From NCBI GenBank assembly GCA_036381835.1, contig DASVCA010000084.1:1-22571 (forward strand): a DNA stretch of 22,571 bases. The letters run 5' to 3'. Both the position numbers and the translations under genes were made by a program. Position 1 is the stretch's first letter; every line of letters begins with the position of its first letter. Source of the DNA: DASULK01 sp036381835 (GTDB lineage: Bacteria > Actinomycetota > Actinomycetes > Mycobacteriales > Micromonosporaceae). Positions 22,281-22,571 of this stretch are shown in pieces. Below the pieces are notes generated by a model that was not told the DNA's origin, made no database searches, and saw only the letters and a program-made list of their open reading frames with translations.

Positions 22281-22571
22281 GAGGACGTCACCCGCCCTAC
22301 CGGTTCCCGGCAGCGTCGTTACCAGGGCAAACCTGGCTGGTGTCGCCTGCTTACCACGCATTCGCCAGAAACACCCTTGGCCAGCCACGTCCTCCCGCCT
22401 AAGGAGGCCGTGGGAACAGCGACGCCGGGACTGACACCTCGTTTGTAAGACCGTTGAGTGTGAGGCGGCGTCAGTCCGCTGCCGGCTCTACTTCCGGAGC
22501 AACTTTGGCACGCTTCCCCAACGATCCATTGCTCACCAGCCCGGTTGATGTCAGCCGTAGATTTCACGGCG
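22281..22571. other. No recognisable gene beyond the tRNA fragment
   Basis: I see no frame with family motifs. Short open frames here read through the tRNA fragment and have no credible starts. The stretch may be the edge of an integrated element that continues past the window. Confidence 0.4.

Noticed and set aside
1..22571. CRISPR array or insertion sequence
   Set aside because: I saw no regularly spaced repeats and no transposase motifs; the only mobile-element traces are the integrase relic and the tRNA fragment.

Overview
The window is high-GC DNA with dense, short-gapped genes, GTG starts and several leaderless-type promoters. This points to an actinomycete. The DevR/DevS pair, the 10-methyl fatty acid genes and the gene families present fit a filamentous actinobacterium, possibly Micromonosporaceae, but the family is an inference and no marker gene settles it.

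Layout. (1) Positions 1-6839, minus strand: a five-gene, tightly coupled biosynthetic operon reading off the left edge. In order of transcription it encodes an isochorismatase-fold hydrolase, an AMP-forming acyl ligase, a free-standing thioesterase-like protein with Cys in place of the nucleophilic Ser, an SHMT-like PLP enzyme with altered active-site residues, and an NRPS (vestigial condensation remnant, adenylation domain, carrier domain, then cut by the window). (2) 6948-9820, minus: a tmsB/tmsA-type pair for 10-methyl branched fatty acids. (3) 10012-14966: a hypoxia/dormancy-type block with a CBS-BON protein, a DevS-like double-GAF histidine kinase, a convergent DevR-like regulator, an Acg-type nitroreductase and a DoxX-like membrane protein. 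Three palindromes of the form GGGNC-N4-GNCCC lie in its intergenic spaces and look like DevR boxes. (4) 14967-16380: a gene graveyard with a Phd/VapB antitoxin whose VapC partner is cut to 25 codons, a frameshifted adenylate-kinase relic, and a frameshifted tyrosine-integrase relic next to the 3' end of a tRNA-Arg. (5) 16381-22571: tRNA-Arg(ACG), tRNA-Ser(GCT), an EcsC-like protein, a CPBP membrane protein paired with an Xre-type regulator, a large polytopic membrane protein, a YbhB-like PEBP protein, and an isolated tRNA 3' fragment that looks like an attachment-site scar.

How the parts work together. The NRPS operon probably makes a small peptide or acyl-amino acid. The most distinctive part is the combination of a modified SHMT-like enzyme and a Cys-type thioesterase, which invites comparison with beta-hydroxy-amino-acid/beta-lactone pathways, but the product cannot be read from this window. 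The DevRS block has the composition of a low-oxygen or nitric-oxide response regulon, with the regulator probably controlling itself and its neighbours.
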